DNA of 64,000 bases from UBA6115 sp040776985 (GTDB lineage Bacteria; Bacillota; Clostridia; Christensenellales; Aristaeellaceae). Position 1 is the first letter of the stretch. Each line of letters opens with the position of its first letter. The notes beneath the pieces are model-generated. The model saw only the letters and a list, made by a program, of their open reading frames with translations, had not been told where the DNA came from and did no database searches. The stretch is from the NCBI GenBank assembly GCA_040776985.1, contig JAXGZL010000001.1, forward strand, positions 620,001-684,000, written 5' to 3'. Positions 41,635 through 49,368 of this stretch are shown here, in pieces. Both the position numbers and the translations under genes were made by a program.

Positions 41635-43656
41635 ATGAAAAAAATTCAGTCAGCAGCACAGCTGCGCAGCCTCTTCATAGAGTTTTTCGTGAACCATGGG
41701 CACACGGTGATCCCCTCTGCCAGCCTGATTCCGGAAAACGACCCCACGGTGCTGTTCACCACCGCCGGCATGCACCCCCTGGTGCCCTACCTGATGGGAG
41801 AGCCCCATCCGGCCGGCAAGCGCCTGGTGAATGTGCAGAAATGCGTGCGCACCGGCGACATTGACGATGTGGGGGACACCAGCCACCTCACCTTCTTTGA
41901 GATGCTGGGCAACTGGAGCCTGGGGGACTACTTCAAGAAAGAAATGATCCCCTGGAGCTGGGAGTTCCTCACCAGCCCCCAGTACCTGGGCCTGGACCCG
42001 GACAGCCTGGCCTTTTCCGTCTTTGAGGGGGATGAGGACGCCCCCCGGGACCAGGAGAGCTTTGACCTGTGGGTGCGGGCAGGCGCCAAGCCTGAGCAGA
42101 TCTTCTTCCTGCCCAAGGAGAACAACTGGTGGGGCCCGGCCGGGCTCACCGGCCCCTGCGGCCCGGACACCGAGATGTTCATCGTCAGGGACCAGGAGCC
42201 CTGCGGCCCGGACTGCAGCCCGGCCTGTGACTGCGGGCGCTATCTGGAGATCTGGAACGATGTGTTCATGCAGTACAACAAGCTGGCGGACGGCAGCTTT
42301 GAGCCGCTGAAGCACCAGAACGTGGACACCGGCATGGGGCTGGAGCGCACCGTCGCCGTGCTGACGGGGGCGGACACCGTCTATGAGACGGACCTGTTCT
42401 CCGGCATCATCGCCAAGATTGAGGAGCTGTCCGGCAAGAAATACCAGGGCGCTGACGAGGAGACGCTGAAGTCCTTCCGCATCATCGCGGACCATCTGCG
42501 CACCGCCACCTTCATCCTGGGGGACACCCGGGGGGTCACCCCCTCCAATGTGGATCAGGGCTATGTGCTGCGCCGGCTGATCCGCCGCGCGGTGCGCCAT
42601 GGGATGGGCCTTGAGATGCCGGAGGGCTTCACCGCACAGATTGCCCGGGTGATCATCGATCAGTACCAGAGCGTGTATCCGGAACTGAAGGACCACGACG
42701 CCTTTGTGCTGGAGCAGCTGCTGCTGGAGGAAAACCGCTTTGCCAAGACCCTGCGCCAGGGGGTGCGGGAGTTTGAGAAGATGCTCTTCCGGATGCAGGA
42801 TGTGATTTCCAAAACCGAATCCTTCCGTGATCAGCTGAGAAACACCCTGTTCACCGAGGAAAACCTGAATCGCTTTGCCAGAGCCCAGGAGGAGATGAAG
42901 AACATCGGCTCCACCCTGCGGCCAACGCCCGAGGTGCAGGCCTTCCTGCAGGAGGTGGGCGAGGTGATGAAGGCGGTGGAAACCCTGAAGAACTTCAAGG
43001 GCAGGCTGGACAAGGGCCTGAAGGGGCTGAAGACCATCACTGGCCGTGACGCCTTTAAGCTGTACGACACCTTTGGCTTCCCGGTGGAAATCACCATGGA
43101 GATGGCCAGGGAGCGTGGGCTGAGGGTGGATGAGGAGGGCTTTGACGAGCGCTTCCGCCAGCACCAGCTGAAAAGCCAGGCGGGGGCGGAGCAGCGCTTC
43201 AAGGGCGGCCTGGCGGACAGCGGCGAGCAGACCACCAAGCTGCACACCGCCACCCACCTGCTTCAGGCAGCCCTCCGGAAGGTGCTGGGGGATGAGGTGG
43301 GCCAGAAGGGCAGCAACATCACCGCGGAACGCCTGCGCTTTGACTTCACCTTTGGCCGGAAGATGACCAAAGAGGAGTTAAGCGAGGTGGAGCGCCTGGT
43401 CAACGAGGCCATCCAGGCGGATGCCCCGGTCACCATTGAGGAGATGACCCCGGAGGAGGCCAAGGCCCAGGGCGCCATCGGCCTGTTTGAGGAGCGCTAT
43501 GGCGACAAGGTGCGGGTCTACTCCATGGGGGACTTCTCCAAGGAGATCTGCGGCGGCCCCCATGTGAAGCACACGGGCGAACTGGGCAGCTTCAAGATCC
43601 AGAAGGAGGAAAGCTCCTCCGCCGGGGTCAGAAGGATCAGGGCCACGGTGGGCTGA
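41635..43656 (+). CDS. alaS: Alanyl-tRNA synthetase, short form without C-terminal domain
   Basis: A 673-residue class II synthetase that charges tRNA-Ala. The catalytic core is at 1-250 (TAGMHPLVPYLMG, NVQKCVRTGDIDDVGDTSH, GMGLERTVAVL). The editing domain has HTATH at residue 537 and the Cys of CGGPH at 639. It ends directly after EESSSAGVRRI, so the DHHA1/C-Ala part (about 180-200 residues in E. coli) is absent. About 85 extra residues, partly coiled-coil-like, lie before ITGRDAFKLYDTFGFP. No trace of a lost 3' part follows the stop. Such short forms are common in Patescibacteria and some other lineages. ATG 41635 was chosen after GGAG. Confidence 0.93.
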   Translation: MKKIQSAAQLRSLFIEFFVNHGHTVIPSASLIPENDPTVLFTTAGMHPLVPYLMGEPHPAGKRLVNVQKCVRTGDIDDVGDTSHLTFFEMLGNWSLGDYFKKEMIPWSWEFLTSPQYLGLDPDSLAFSVFEGDEDAPRDQESFDLWVRAGAKPEQIFFLPKENNWWGPAGLTGPCGPDTEMFIVRDQEPCGPDCSPACDCGRYLEIWNDVFMQYNKLADGSFEPLKHQNVDTGMGLERTVAVLTGADTVYETDLFSGIIAKIEELSGKKYQGADEETLKSFRIIADHLRTATFILGDTRGVTPSNVDQGYVLRRLIRRAVRHGMGLEMPEGFTAQIARVIIDQYQSVYPELKDHDAFVLEQLLLEENRFAKTLRQGVREFEKMLFRMQDVISKTESFRDQLRNTLFTEENLNRFARAQEEMKNIGSTLRPTPEVQAFLQEVGEVMKAVETLKNFKGRLDKGLKGLKTITGRDAFKLYDTFGFPVEITMEMARERGLRVDEEGFDERFRQHQLKSQAGAEQRFKGGLADSGEQTTKLHTATHLLQAALRKVLGDEVGQKGSNITAERLRFDFTFGRKMTKEELSEVERLVNEAIQADAPVTIEEMTPEEAKAQGAIGLFEERYGDKVRVYSMGDFSKEICGGPHVKHTGELGSFKIQKEESSSAGVRRIRATVG

Positions 43657-43685
43657 GAGACATGATATAGTCAAACCCTGTCAAG

Positions 43686-43713
43686 GACGCCAGGCAAACA
43701 GCCCGGCGTCTTT
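43686..43713 (+). terminator. Terminator after alaS
   Basis: GACGCC (43686-43691) pairs with GGCGTC (43705-43710) in a longer GC stem, followed by TTT. It lies between alaS and the acetyltransferase gene. Confidence 0.65.
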
Positions 43714-43735
43714 CCAAAAGAAGGAACATATTCAG

Positions 43736-44446
43736 ATGATGACAGATGATCAGATGGAGTTGAGCCTGGATTTTCTAAACCAGAAGCCCCTGTTGCGGGT
43801 GGCTTCCCTGGTGTGCCATGACCGGGGGCACATGGAGATCATGGCGCGGCGGGAGGATGGCCTGTTGATGCGGGACAGCGACAACGGTATCGTCTTCCTC
43901 TGCGCTGACAGCGATGAGACGGCCCTGTCCCTGCTGGATACGCTTTCGGACTGCCAGATCCTGGTGCATGAGCGGGTGCACCTAACGGGGCATATCCGCC
44001 AGCGCTATCAGTTCACCTGGGAGACCCCGGCCAATAATGTGGTGTATGCAAAGAAGGAGCCGGTGCCGGTGGATCCGGATTTTGTCCTGCGCCCCCTTTC
44101 CATGGCGCAGTTTGACCTGGTGCGCCGGCACTATACCCTGATCGGGGACGATGGCCTGGCCTTCCACATGAAGCAGGGGCACCTGCTGGGGGGCTATGCG
44201 GGGGAGGAACTGGTGGGCTTCATCGGCCGGCATGAAGAGGGCAGCCTGGGCATGCTCTTTGTCTTTCCCCATCACCGGCGCAAGGGCTATGCCTGGCAGC
44301 TGGAAGGCCACCTGATCAACCGGGTGCTGGCCCAGGGGGAGCGGGTCTTTGGCCAGGTGATCCTGGGCAACGACGCCTCCCTGGCCCTGCAAGAAAAAAT
44401 GGGCCTCACCCTGTGTGAGGAGCCCATTAACTGGCAGGGGAAGTAA
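43736..44446 (+). CDS. GNAT-family acetyltransferase
   Basis: A 236-residue protein with an N-terminal half of unknown type and a C-terminal GNAT domain (about 115-236). The acetyl-CoA loop is LFVFPHHRRKGYAWQLEG, and the end VILGNDASLALQEKMGLTL is the usual GNAT beta-alpha-beta end. Two ATG codons in tandem (43736, 43739) follow AAGAAGGAA. Substrate unknown. Converges with the VOC gene with only 12 bases between the stops. Confidence 0.88.
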   Translation: MMTDDQMELSLDFLNQKPLLRVASLVCHDRGHMEIMARREDGLLMRDSDNGIVFLCADSDETALSLLDTLSDCQILVHERVHLTGHIRQRYQFTWETPANNVVYAKKEPVPVDPDFVLRPLSMAQFDLVRRHYTLIGDDGLAFHMKQGHLLGGYAGEELVGFIGRHEEGSLGMLFVFPHHRRKGYAWQLEGHLINRVLAQGERVFGQVILGNDASLALQEKMGLTLCEEPINWQGK

Positions 44447-44458
44447 TCCTGTTGTCAA

Positions 44459-44884
44459 TTACCAAAGCACAAAGCAGAAGGGGTGTCCTTCCGGATCCAG
44501 CAGGGTGATGAACTTATCCTCTTCCGGTGAAATCCCCTTGCCGTACTGATCTTTGGTCAGCACCGCGCCGCAAGCCAGGGCGTGATTGACGGCCTCTTGC
44601 AACTGCTGGGGGCTGTTCACCGTAAAATCCAGGTGCAACTGTTGTTGCTGTTGGCCTGGCTCATCCGGCCAGACAGGGGGCAGGTGTCCAGGATTATACT
44701 GAAATGCAATTTTTACCTGGCTGTTTGGGCTGTATAGATCCACCCATTCCCCTTCCTCCTGATAATGCGGTTGCCATCCAATGAGCTTGGCATAGAAGTC
44801 AGCCAGCTTTTTTACATCCCGGCATTCCAGCACCACGGCATCCAGGCCGATGGGGAACAACGAGTCCTTGTCAGAGACACTCAT
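44459..44884 (-). CDS. VOC-family (glyoxalase-like) protein
   Basis: A 141-residue protein of the vicinal-oxygen-chelate fold: DAVVLECRDVKKLADFYAKLIGW at the start and LLDPEGHPFCFVLW at the end, where HPF-x-F is typical of the Glyoxalase-6 subgroup. It may bind or modify a small hydrophobic or thiol compound; no function can be given. Its start overlaps the stop of the ArsC-like gene by four bases (ATGA), so they are coupled. Confidence 0.88.
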   Translation of the reverse strand: MSVSDKDSLFPIGLDAVVLECRDVKKLADFYAKLIGWQPHYQEEGEWVDLYSPNSQVKIAFQYNPGHLPPVWPDEPGQQQQQLHLDFTVNSPQQLQEAVNHALACGAVLTKDQYGKGISPEEDKFITLLDPEGHPFCFVLW

Positions 44885-45231
44885 ACCTTAGCCTCCCATT
44901 CCTTTTCCTTAAAGCCCACCAGCACAAAGTCCTCCCCCACCAAGAGGGGACGCTTCACCAGCATGCCGTCAGAGGACAGCAGGGCCAGCTGATCCTTTTC
45001 CGGCATCCCGTCCAGTTTGTCCTTCAGCCCCATGTCGCGGTAGACCAGGCCGCTGGTGTTGAAAAAGCGGCGCAGAGGCAGCCCGCTTTTCCGGTGCCAG
45101 GCGGCCAGCTCCTTCTGGGTGGGGTTATCCTCCCTGATGTCCCGGAAGGTGTAGGCGATGCCCTTTTTATCCAGCCATTCCCGGGCCTTTTTGCAGGTGG
45201 AGCACTTGGGGTAGCAGACGAATAGCAGCAT
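44881..45231 (-). CDS. ArsC/Spx-family protein (arsenate reductase-like)
   Basis: A 116-residue thioredoxin-like protein. The active-site run is CYPKCSTCKKAREWLDKKG near residue 6; the Cys of C-S-T-C-K is the catalytic one in ArsC, and a C-x-x-C pair as in Spx is present. Other marks are NTSG near 59 and RPLLV near 94, where ArsC/YffB proteins keep an Arg-Pro. Could be a true arsenate reductase, a YffB-like protein or an Spx-like regulator. No ars operon partners are beside it. Confidence 0.87.
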   Translation of the reverse strand: MLLFVCYPKCSTCKKAREWLDKKGIAYTFRDIREDNPTQKELAAWHRKSGLPLRRFFNTSGLVYRDMGLKDKLDGMPEKDQLALLSSDGMLVKRPLLVGEDFVLVGFKEKEWEAKV

Positions 45232-45255
45232 AGAGTCTCCTTTCAGATAGTGTTT

Positions 45256-46233
45256 TCAGGCGCAGGGCAGGCCCCGGGCCTCTCTGAAGGCGCGGATCTC
45301 CTCCTGCAGGATGCGGCCTTTGTCTATCACCAGGGCGGGCTGCACATGGGGGGGCAGTTTGCCCTCGATCACCTGGTCAACCAGGGGGGCCAGGCCGCGG
45401 CTTAAAACCTGGCTGACGGTCTTGGGGTACATGGCAGGGGTGTTGTCCACGGCGTAGTGGATGATGCCGTCCACGGTGTACACCGGGTCGTCAATGGTGG
45501 TGGGGCGCGAGGTTTCAATCTCCAGCCCCTGGTTGCAGGTGACATCAATGATCAGGGTGCCGGGCTTCATTTTTTTCAGGTCTTCCTGGTAGATGATGCG
45601 GTCGGGGCGGGAGGTGTCCCACATGATGCAGTTGACCAGCACGTCATAGTCATACATCTTCTTACGGAACAGCTGCTCAAACTTCCGGGGGTATACATCC
45701 ACCTGGGCGCCCAGGCCGTGAAGGATGCGCAGGGCGCCTTTGGCGGTCTGCCCATTGCCCAGGATGGCCACGGTGGCGTCGTAGGGCATTTTGCCGCTGT
45801 GACGGAAGCCGTGCAGGATGGCAGCCTCCCCCGCCACCTCCCGGTTGCGGAAGAAGAGATAGCGCCCGTCCTCATAGATTTCCTCCCAGGCCAGCACGCT
45901 GTGCCTGCCCGCCAGCACCTGGGTGGTAAACTCAGTCATCTGCACCGCGTGCGCCCAGCCAAAGAGGATGCGCCCGGGGGTCAATTGGTCCAGATAGTCC
46001 GCGTCCCCCAGCTTTACATCGGCGATGATGTCACACTGAAGGGCTTCCGCCCGGGGGACCATCTTCACGCCCTGTTTGATATACGCAGTGTCCGGAATGC
46101 CCAGGGACAGGCCATAGCCTTCCTCAAAGCACAGCTTGCGCTTGTGCCTGATGTGCTGCAGATCCTGGGGCAGAAGCGCCCTGCGCTCCTCGTTGTTCTT
46201 GTGGCTGATGATAAAGCCGATGCTGTGCATCAT
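45256..46233 (-). CDS. N5-(carboxyethyl)ornithine synthase-like dehydrogenase
   Basis: A 325-residue protein of the alanine dehydrogenase/transhydrogenase fold. The N-terminal FIISHKNNEERRALLP and the nucleotide site VAILGNGQTAKGALRIL near 155 agree with carboxyethylornithine synthase (Ceo of Lactococcus), which joins ornithine (or lysine) to pyruvate with NADPH. The length (about 313 in Ceo) also fits. Product class is opine-like. Apparently a single gene with its own transcript; a 15-bp palindrome lies beyond its start. Moderately sure of the family, less of the substrate. Confidence 0.82.
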   Translation of the reverse strand: MMHSIGFIISHKNNEERRALLPQDLQHIRHKRKLCFEEGYGLSLGIPDTAYIKQGVKMVPRAEALQCDIIADVKLGDADYLDQLTPGRILFGWAHAVQMTEFTTQVLAGRHSVLAWEEIYEDGRYLFFRNREVAGEAAILHGFRHSGKMPYDATVAILGNGQTAKGALRILHGLGAQVDVYPRKFEQLFRKKMYDYDVLVNCIMWDTSRPDRIIYQEDLKKMKPGTLIIDVTCNQGLEIETSRPTTIDDPVYTVDGIIHYAVDNTPAMYPKTVSQVLSRGLAPLVDQVIEGKLPPHVQPALVIDKGRILQEEIRAFREARGLPCA

Positions 46234-46335
46234 ACGCCTCCTTTCTGGGTGGTGGAAGTATAAAAGAATAGATACCCTTCAAAATTAACGGAATCTGAAG
46301 GGTTTGTCAATTTGAGAATGGCGGGAGAAAGCCGG

Positions 46336-46369
46336 CATCGGCTATATCGGTAAGCCGATATAGCCGATG
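46336..46369. repeat. Perfect 15-bp stem palindrome
   Basis: CATCGGCTATATCGG (46336-46350) and its exact complement (46355-46369) with loop TAAG. It lies seven bases after the SDR stop (minus strand). No T-run, so it is a weak terminator at best and may be a protein-binding or processing site. Confidence 0.7.
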
Positions 46370-46375
46370 ATCTGT

Positions 46376-47137
46376 TTATCCGAAGATATCCGGGTAGGCG
46401 GTGTTCTGCATGCCGCCATCAACAACCAGAATCTCGCCGGTGATGTAGCCTGCCTTTTCGCTGAGCATGAAGCAGACCGCCTCGGCGATTTCCTCCGGCT
46501 TTCCCCAGCGCGCCAGCGGGGTATGGCTTTTGATTTTGTCCATCATGTCAGGCGCGTAGGTGAAGGGCGCGGTCAGGGGTGTCTCGGTAAAGCCGGGCGC
46601 CACCGCGTTGACGCGGATTCCGTAGGGGGCCAGGTCCAGGGAGGCTGTTTTGGTCAGCATGTTGATGCCGCCCTTCGCGGCGCAATAGGGGACATAGTTC
46701 TTGTAGGGGACCACGGAATTAAGCGAGGAGATGTTGACAACGGATCCTTTCACGCCGTTTTCCACCATATAGGCAGAAGCGTCGCGCAGCGCGAACATGG
46801 TGCCGTACAGGCACAGGCGAATCGTGCTGTCAAAGGCCTCATCGCTCAGGCAGTGGATGGGGGAAAGGTCCTGGGCGCCAGCGCTGCTGACCAGGCCATC
46901 CAACCCGCCCATCTGCGCAATGGCGTAGTCAATGGCCGCTTTCACCTCAGCGCTGTTTTTTACATCCCCTGAAAAAACCCAGCAGTTTTCCCCAAGCTGT
47001 GCCTTGGCATCGTCCAGCCTGCCCTGGTCGCGCCCCATGATGGTCACCTTGGCGCCATAGCCAATGCTCAACTGGGCCACAGCCAGCCCGATGCCCGAGC
47101 TTCCCCCGGTCACAAAGATCTTTCTGTCCTTCAGCAT
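46376..47137 (-). CDS. Short-chain dehydrogenase/reductase
   Basis: A 253-residue classical SDR: cofactor motif FVTGGSSGIGLAVAQ near residue 8, NISSLNSVVPYKNYVPYCAAKGG carrying catalytic Ser, Tyr and Lys (Tyr-x-x-x-Lys) near 145-165, and VNAVAPGFTETPL after it. It reduces or oxidises a carbonyl/hydroxyl with NAD(P)H. No neighbour gives the substrate. AGGAAGGAA site before the ATG. Confidence 0.93.
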   Translation of the reverse strand: MLKDRKIFVTGGSSGIGLAVAQLSIGYGAKVTIMGRDQGRLDDAKAQLGENCWVFSGDVKNSAEVKAAIDYAIAQMGGLDGLVSSAGAQDLSPIHCLSDEAFDSTIRLCLYGTMFALRDASAYMVENGVKGSVVNISSLNSVVPYKNYVPYCAAKGGINMLTKTASLDLAPYGIRVNAVAPGFTETPLTAPFTYAPDMMDKIKSHTPLARWGKPEEIAEAVCFMLSEKAGYITGEILVVDGGMQNTAYPDIFG

Positions 47138-47380
47138 CAGAATTCCTTCCTTTCTATTCTGTTTTTCAGTCGTCCAGTCAATGCGCAGATTCGGTTGTGA
47201 TTGTTTGCAAATTATCCATGATCATCCGGGATAAAGAAATTCTCAAAAAAAGCGAACTGTGCACTTCGTCTTTATCCGATCCATCTGATCAATCGTTAAA
47301 ACAGGCGTATATCCCCGCGTTAAGAAAGTTTGCAGCGCATCCGGTTTTATTATGTAAAGAATATTTGACATCATGTTAAT

Positions 47381-47509
47381 GTAAACATTCTGGCCGTTGA
47401 AAACGGAAAATACTCCCCCACCCTGGAACTGGCCTTTGCCATTGCCAAGGTCTTTGACAAGCCCCTGGAAGAGGTATTCTGCATGGAAGAAGAAAGCAAT
47501 TCATTCTAA
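47381..47509 (+). pseudogene. Remnant of an XRE-family HTH regulator
   Basis: Only the last 42 codons are left: VNILAVENGKYSPTLELAFAIAKVFDKPLEEVFCMEEE. This is the second half of the small YgzD-like HTH regulators, in which the helix before IENGKY is preceded by VSRQT. No start codon or first helices are present in frame; the upstream sequence is AT-rich and unrelated. A good terminator follows, so it is the 3' end of a deleted gene. Confidence 0.7.
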
Positions 47510-47516
47510 ACATACC

Positions 47517-47563
47517 AACAATCCGAACCCATCTTCTGTCAGGAAGATTTGGTTCGGATTGTT
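47517..47563 (+). terminator. Terminator after the HTH remnant
   Basis: A 13-bp stem AACAATCCGAACC/GGTTCGGATTGTT (47517-47529 with 47551-47563) with an inner ATCTTC/GAAGAT stem, followed by TTTAT. Confidence 0.8.
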
Positions 47564-47584
47564 TTATACGAGCCCCATCCCCAC

Positions 47585-47609
47585 CCGTCAAAAGCCCTGC
47601 TTTTGACGG
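47585..47609. repeat. Hairpin repeat, left of the acetyltransferase gene
   Basis: CCGTCAAAAG/CTTTTGACGG, 10-bp stem, preceded by CCCCA. It is nearly the same as the hairpin at 48417-48442. Confidence 0.6.
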
Positions 47610-47733
47610 CTCTATTCCTGTGAAAGGCTGGAGAGTGAGCAGGGAATCCGGCAGTGGAAACAATGCCTTAATGATGGCATAATATCAGTAAAATATTTAG
47701 TGATTGTGAACTTGGTTTTGATGGAGGCAGGAG

Positions 47734-48240
47734 ATGGAGTTTAGACTGGCTGTATTAACGGATTTACCCCAACTCAAAACGGTATACAAGAGTATTATCC
47801 AAGATATGAATAAACGAAATATAGAAGTTTGGGATGAGATTTACCCTTGTGACGTTTTTGAGGAAGATATTGGGAAAAAGCAGCTGTATGTTTTACTTGA
47901 TAACGATGAGATCATTTCTGCATTTGCTTTAACTGATAAAAATACTGGAGCATCATCTGTTGAATGGGAAAACCCGAGCAGCAGGGTCTTCTATTTGGAC
48001 AGACTGGGAGTAAATATAAAGTACGCTGGCAAGGGGATCGGTAGCTATATGATCAACAAAGCAAAAGAGGTCAGTAAAAGCTCAGGTGCAGAGTATTTAA
48101 GGCTGTTTGTAGTAGATATCAATGAACCAGCAATTCGTCTATATGCCAAGAGTGGTTTCAAAAAAGTTGGTGGTACCTATGAAGAAAAGTTTGATGATGG
48201 TTTTGTTTTGCGTGAATTTGGATATGAGATTAAGCTTTAG
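47734..48240 (+). CDS. GNAT-family acetyltransferase, AT-rich gene
   Basis: A 168-residue GNAT: N-terminal FRLAVLTDLPQLKTVYKSI, acetyl-CoA loop LGVNIKYAGKGIGSYMINKAK near 95, and the end FVVDINEPAIRLYAKSGFKKVG. The gene is clearly richer in A and T than the surrounding genes and uses codons such as AAA, GAT and TTT that its neighbours avoid, so it was probably gained recently. AGGAG precedes ATG 47734. It is flanked by two copies of a hairpin. Substrate unknown. Confidence 0.88.
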   Translation: MEFRLAVLTDLPQLKTVYKSIIQDMNKRNIEVWDEIYPCDVFEEDIGKKQLYVLLDNDEIISAFALTDKNTGASSVEWENPSSRVFYLDRLGVNIKYAGKGIGSYMINKAKEVSKSSGAEYLRLFVVDINEPAIRLYAKSGFKKVGGTYEEKFDDGFVLREFGYEIKL

Positions 48241-48416
48241 AAATCCCCGGCTTGCCAAACAGAAAACAACTGAATAGTAACTAAAGTACAGAAATCTGCG
48301 AAAGAGGAAATCAAAGAAGTTTTCTGTGTTTTCTCGCACAATAGCCAATGCACAAAAGAGTAAAAAAGGCTGCGAACTGAGCGCAGTCCGCAACCATCTC
48401 GGAACCCCCGTCCCCA

Positions 48417-48442
48417 CCCATCAAAAGCCTGCTTTTGATGGG
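48417..48442. repeat. Hairpin repeat, right of the acetyltransferase gene
   Basis: CCCATCAAAAG/CTTTTGATGGG, 11-bp stem, preceded by GTCCCCA. Same core as 47585-47609. The rest of the gap 48241-48486 holds no gene that I can see. Confidence 0.6.
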
Positions 48443-48486
48443 AAAGGCGGAGCGGCGAAACGGGCGAGAGAGGCCTCTTGAAAAGA

Positions 48487-48518
48487 GGCGTCGCGAGCTT
48501 AGTGAAGCTCGCGACGCC
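48487..48518 (-). terminator. Terminator of the tRNA operon
   Basis: A perfect 14-bp stem (48487-48500 with 48505-48518) with a four-base loop; on the minus strand it is followed by TCTTTTC. It lies directly after the CCA end of tRNA-Leu. Confidence 0.85.
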
Positions 48519-48519
48519 G

Positions 48520-48605
48520 TGGTGCCGAGGGCGGGACTTGAACCCGCACGGCCATAAAGCCAAGGGATTTTAAGTCCCCTGCGTCTGCCATTCCGCCACC
48601 CCGGC
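48520..48605 (-). tRNA. tRNA-Leu (UAA)
   Basis: 86 bases with encoded CCA. Acceptor GCCGGGG pairs with CCTCGGC, the anticodon loop is ACTTAAAAT (anticodon TAA), a long variable arm is present, and the T-arm holds GGTTCAAGTCC. Last of the four tRNA genes transcribed on the minus strand. Confidence 0.96.
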
Positions 48606-48733
48606 ATGGAAAACAGTATAGCGATTTTGGCGCCGGGGCGCAATGCCCCGACGGCTTTTCCGGCGGGAGGGCCTGGAAAAACAAAAAACCAGCCCGTAAG
48701 GGGACGGTCATTTGCTGGGGCCGGTGGCCAAGA

Positions 48734-48808
48734 TGGCTGGGGTGGCAGGGTTCGAACCTACGAATGCGGGAGTCAAAGTCCCGTGCCTTACCGCTTGGCT
48801 ACACCCCA
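48734..48808 (-). tRNA. tRNA-Gln (UUG)
   Basis: 75 bases with encoded CCA: acceptor TGGGGTG, D-arm GCCAAGCGGTAAGGC, anticodon loop ACTTTGAC (anticodon TTG), T-arm GTTCGAACCC. Normal cloverleaf. Confidence 0.96.
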
Positions 48809-48832
48809 ACGCCGGTGTGCCATAAAAAAAGA

Positions 48833-48909
48833 TGGGGTGGGTGATGGGAGTTGAACCCACGACTTCCAGAGCCACAATCTGGCGCTCTAACCACTGAACT
48901 ACACCCACC
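48833..48909 (-). tRNA. tRNA-His (GUG)
   Basis: 77 bases including the extra 5' G and encoded CCA. Acceptor GTGGGTG, anticodon loop ATTGTGGC (anticodon GTG), T-arm GTTCAACTCC. The added G at -1 facing C73 is the histidine identity mark. Confidence 0.96.
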
Positions 48910-48915
48910 ATTAAC

Positions 48916-48992
48916 TGGCGCGCCTGAAGGGATTCGAACCCCTGACCCTCGGCTTAGAAGGCCGATGCTCTATCCGGCTGAGCTACAGGCGC
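48916..48992 (-). tRNA. tRNA-Arg (UCU)
   Basis: 77 bases with encoded CCA: acceptor GCGCCTG, D-arm GCTCAGCCGGATAGAGC, anticodon loop CTTCTAA (anticodon TCT), T-arm GGTTCGAATCC. First gene of the tRNA operon, about 60 bases after its promoter. Confidence 0.96.
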
Positions 48993-49054
48993 AATTGCCA
49001 TCAGCGCAGTGGAAGCAAGGAAACCAAGGATTCCGTCCCAGCTGACGGAATCAA

Positions 49055-49083
49055 ATATTACCATAGTTTATCAGGGGTGTCAA
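49055..49083 (-). promoter_or_regulatory. Promoter of the tRNA operon
   Basis: On the minus strand TTGACA (49083-49078), 17 bases, TAATAT (49060-49055). The insertion sequence 49114-51896 and its duplicated target end only five bases upstream of the -35 box. Confidence 0.85.
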
Positions 49084-49087
49084 TGCA

Positions 49088-49113
49088 CAGCAGGCGGCAT
49101 AAAGGCCGCCTGC
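49088..49113. repeat. Target-site duplication, left copy (26 bp)
   Basis: 26 bases identical to 51897-51922. They are most of a terminator hairpin (CAGGCGG / CCGCCTG arms). They directly flank the element 49114-51896. Confidence 0.85.
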
Positions 49114-49233
49114 TGTAGGAGTACCATACATATTGGACAACGAGGCAGAAAGACCAGCTATTAAATGTCAAGAGGTGAAGTGGAGGAAATTTAGAATGAG
49201 TAAGGAGCATTAGGCACTTCCCCAAGCCCGCCG

Positions 49234-49355
49234 TCCTTGACTGGCAGCCTTCCGGCGCTGGGTAAAAGGCGGCGAGGGCGAAGGAAGCTGGAAACGGAGC
49301 AGCACAAAGCGCCCTCGCCTGCGCATGGTAGCACCGGAAGGCTGCCAGTCAAGGA
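49234..49355. repeat. Compound long hairpin at the 3' side of the IS110 element
   Basis: A perfect 22-bp inverted repeat (49234-49255 with 49334-49355, core TTGACTGGCAGCCTTCC) encloses a second 10-bp one (GGCGAGGGCG 49271-49280 with CGCCCTCGCC 49310-49319). It starts 14 bases after the transposase stop on its strand. Role unknown: termination of the transposase message, insulation, or a second structured RNA. Confidence 0.75.
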
Positions 49356-49368
49356 TACGCTTCGCCGG

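Noticed and set aside
41650..43257. 535-codon open frame opposite alaS
   Set aside because: Shadow frame with His/Leu/Gln-rich product; alaS on the plus strand has all synthetase motifs.
43560..43735. alaS shortened by a recent frameshift
   Set aside because: No frame after the stop resembles the DHHA1/C-Ala domain; a terminator and another gene follow directly.
47138..47380. A gene in the AT-rich gap before the HTH remnant
   Set aside because: Only a 60-codon frame without domain or start site; nothing supportable seen.
49088..49113. A dif-like Xer site as target of the IS1202-like element
   Set aside because: Both target sequences are hairpins or AT-rich DNA without two 11-base Xer arms.
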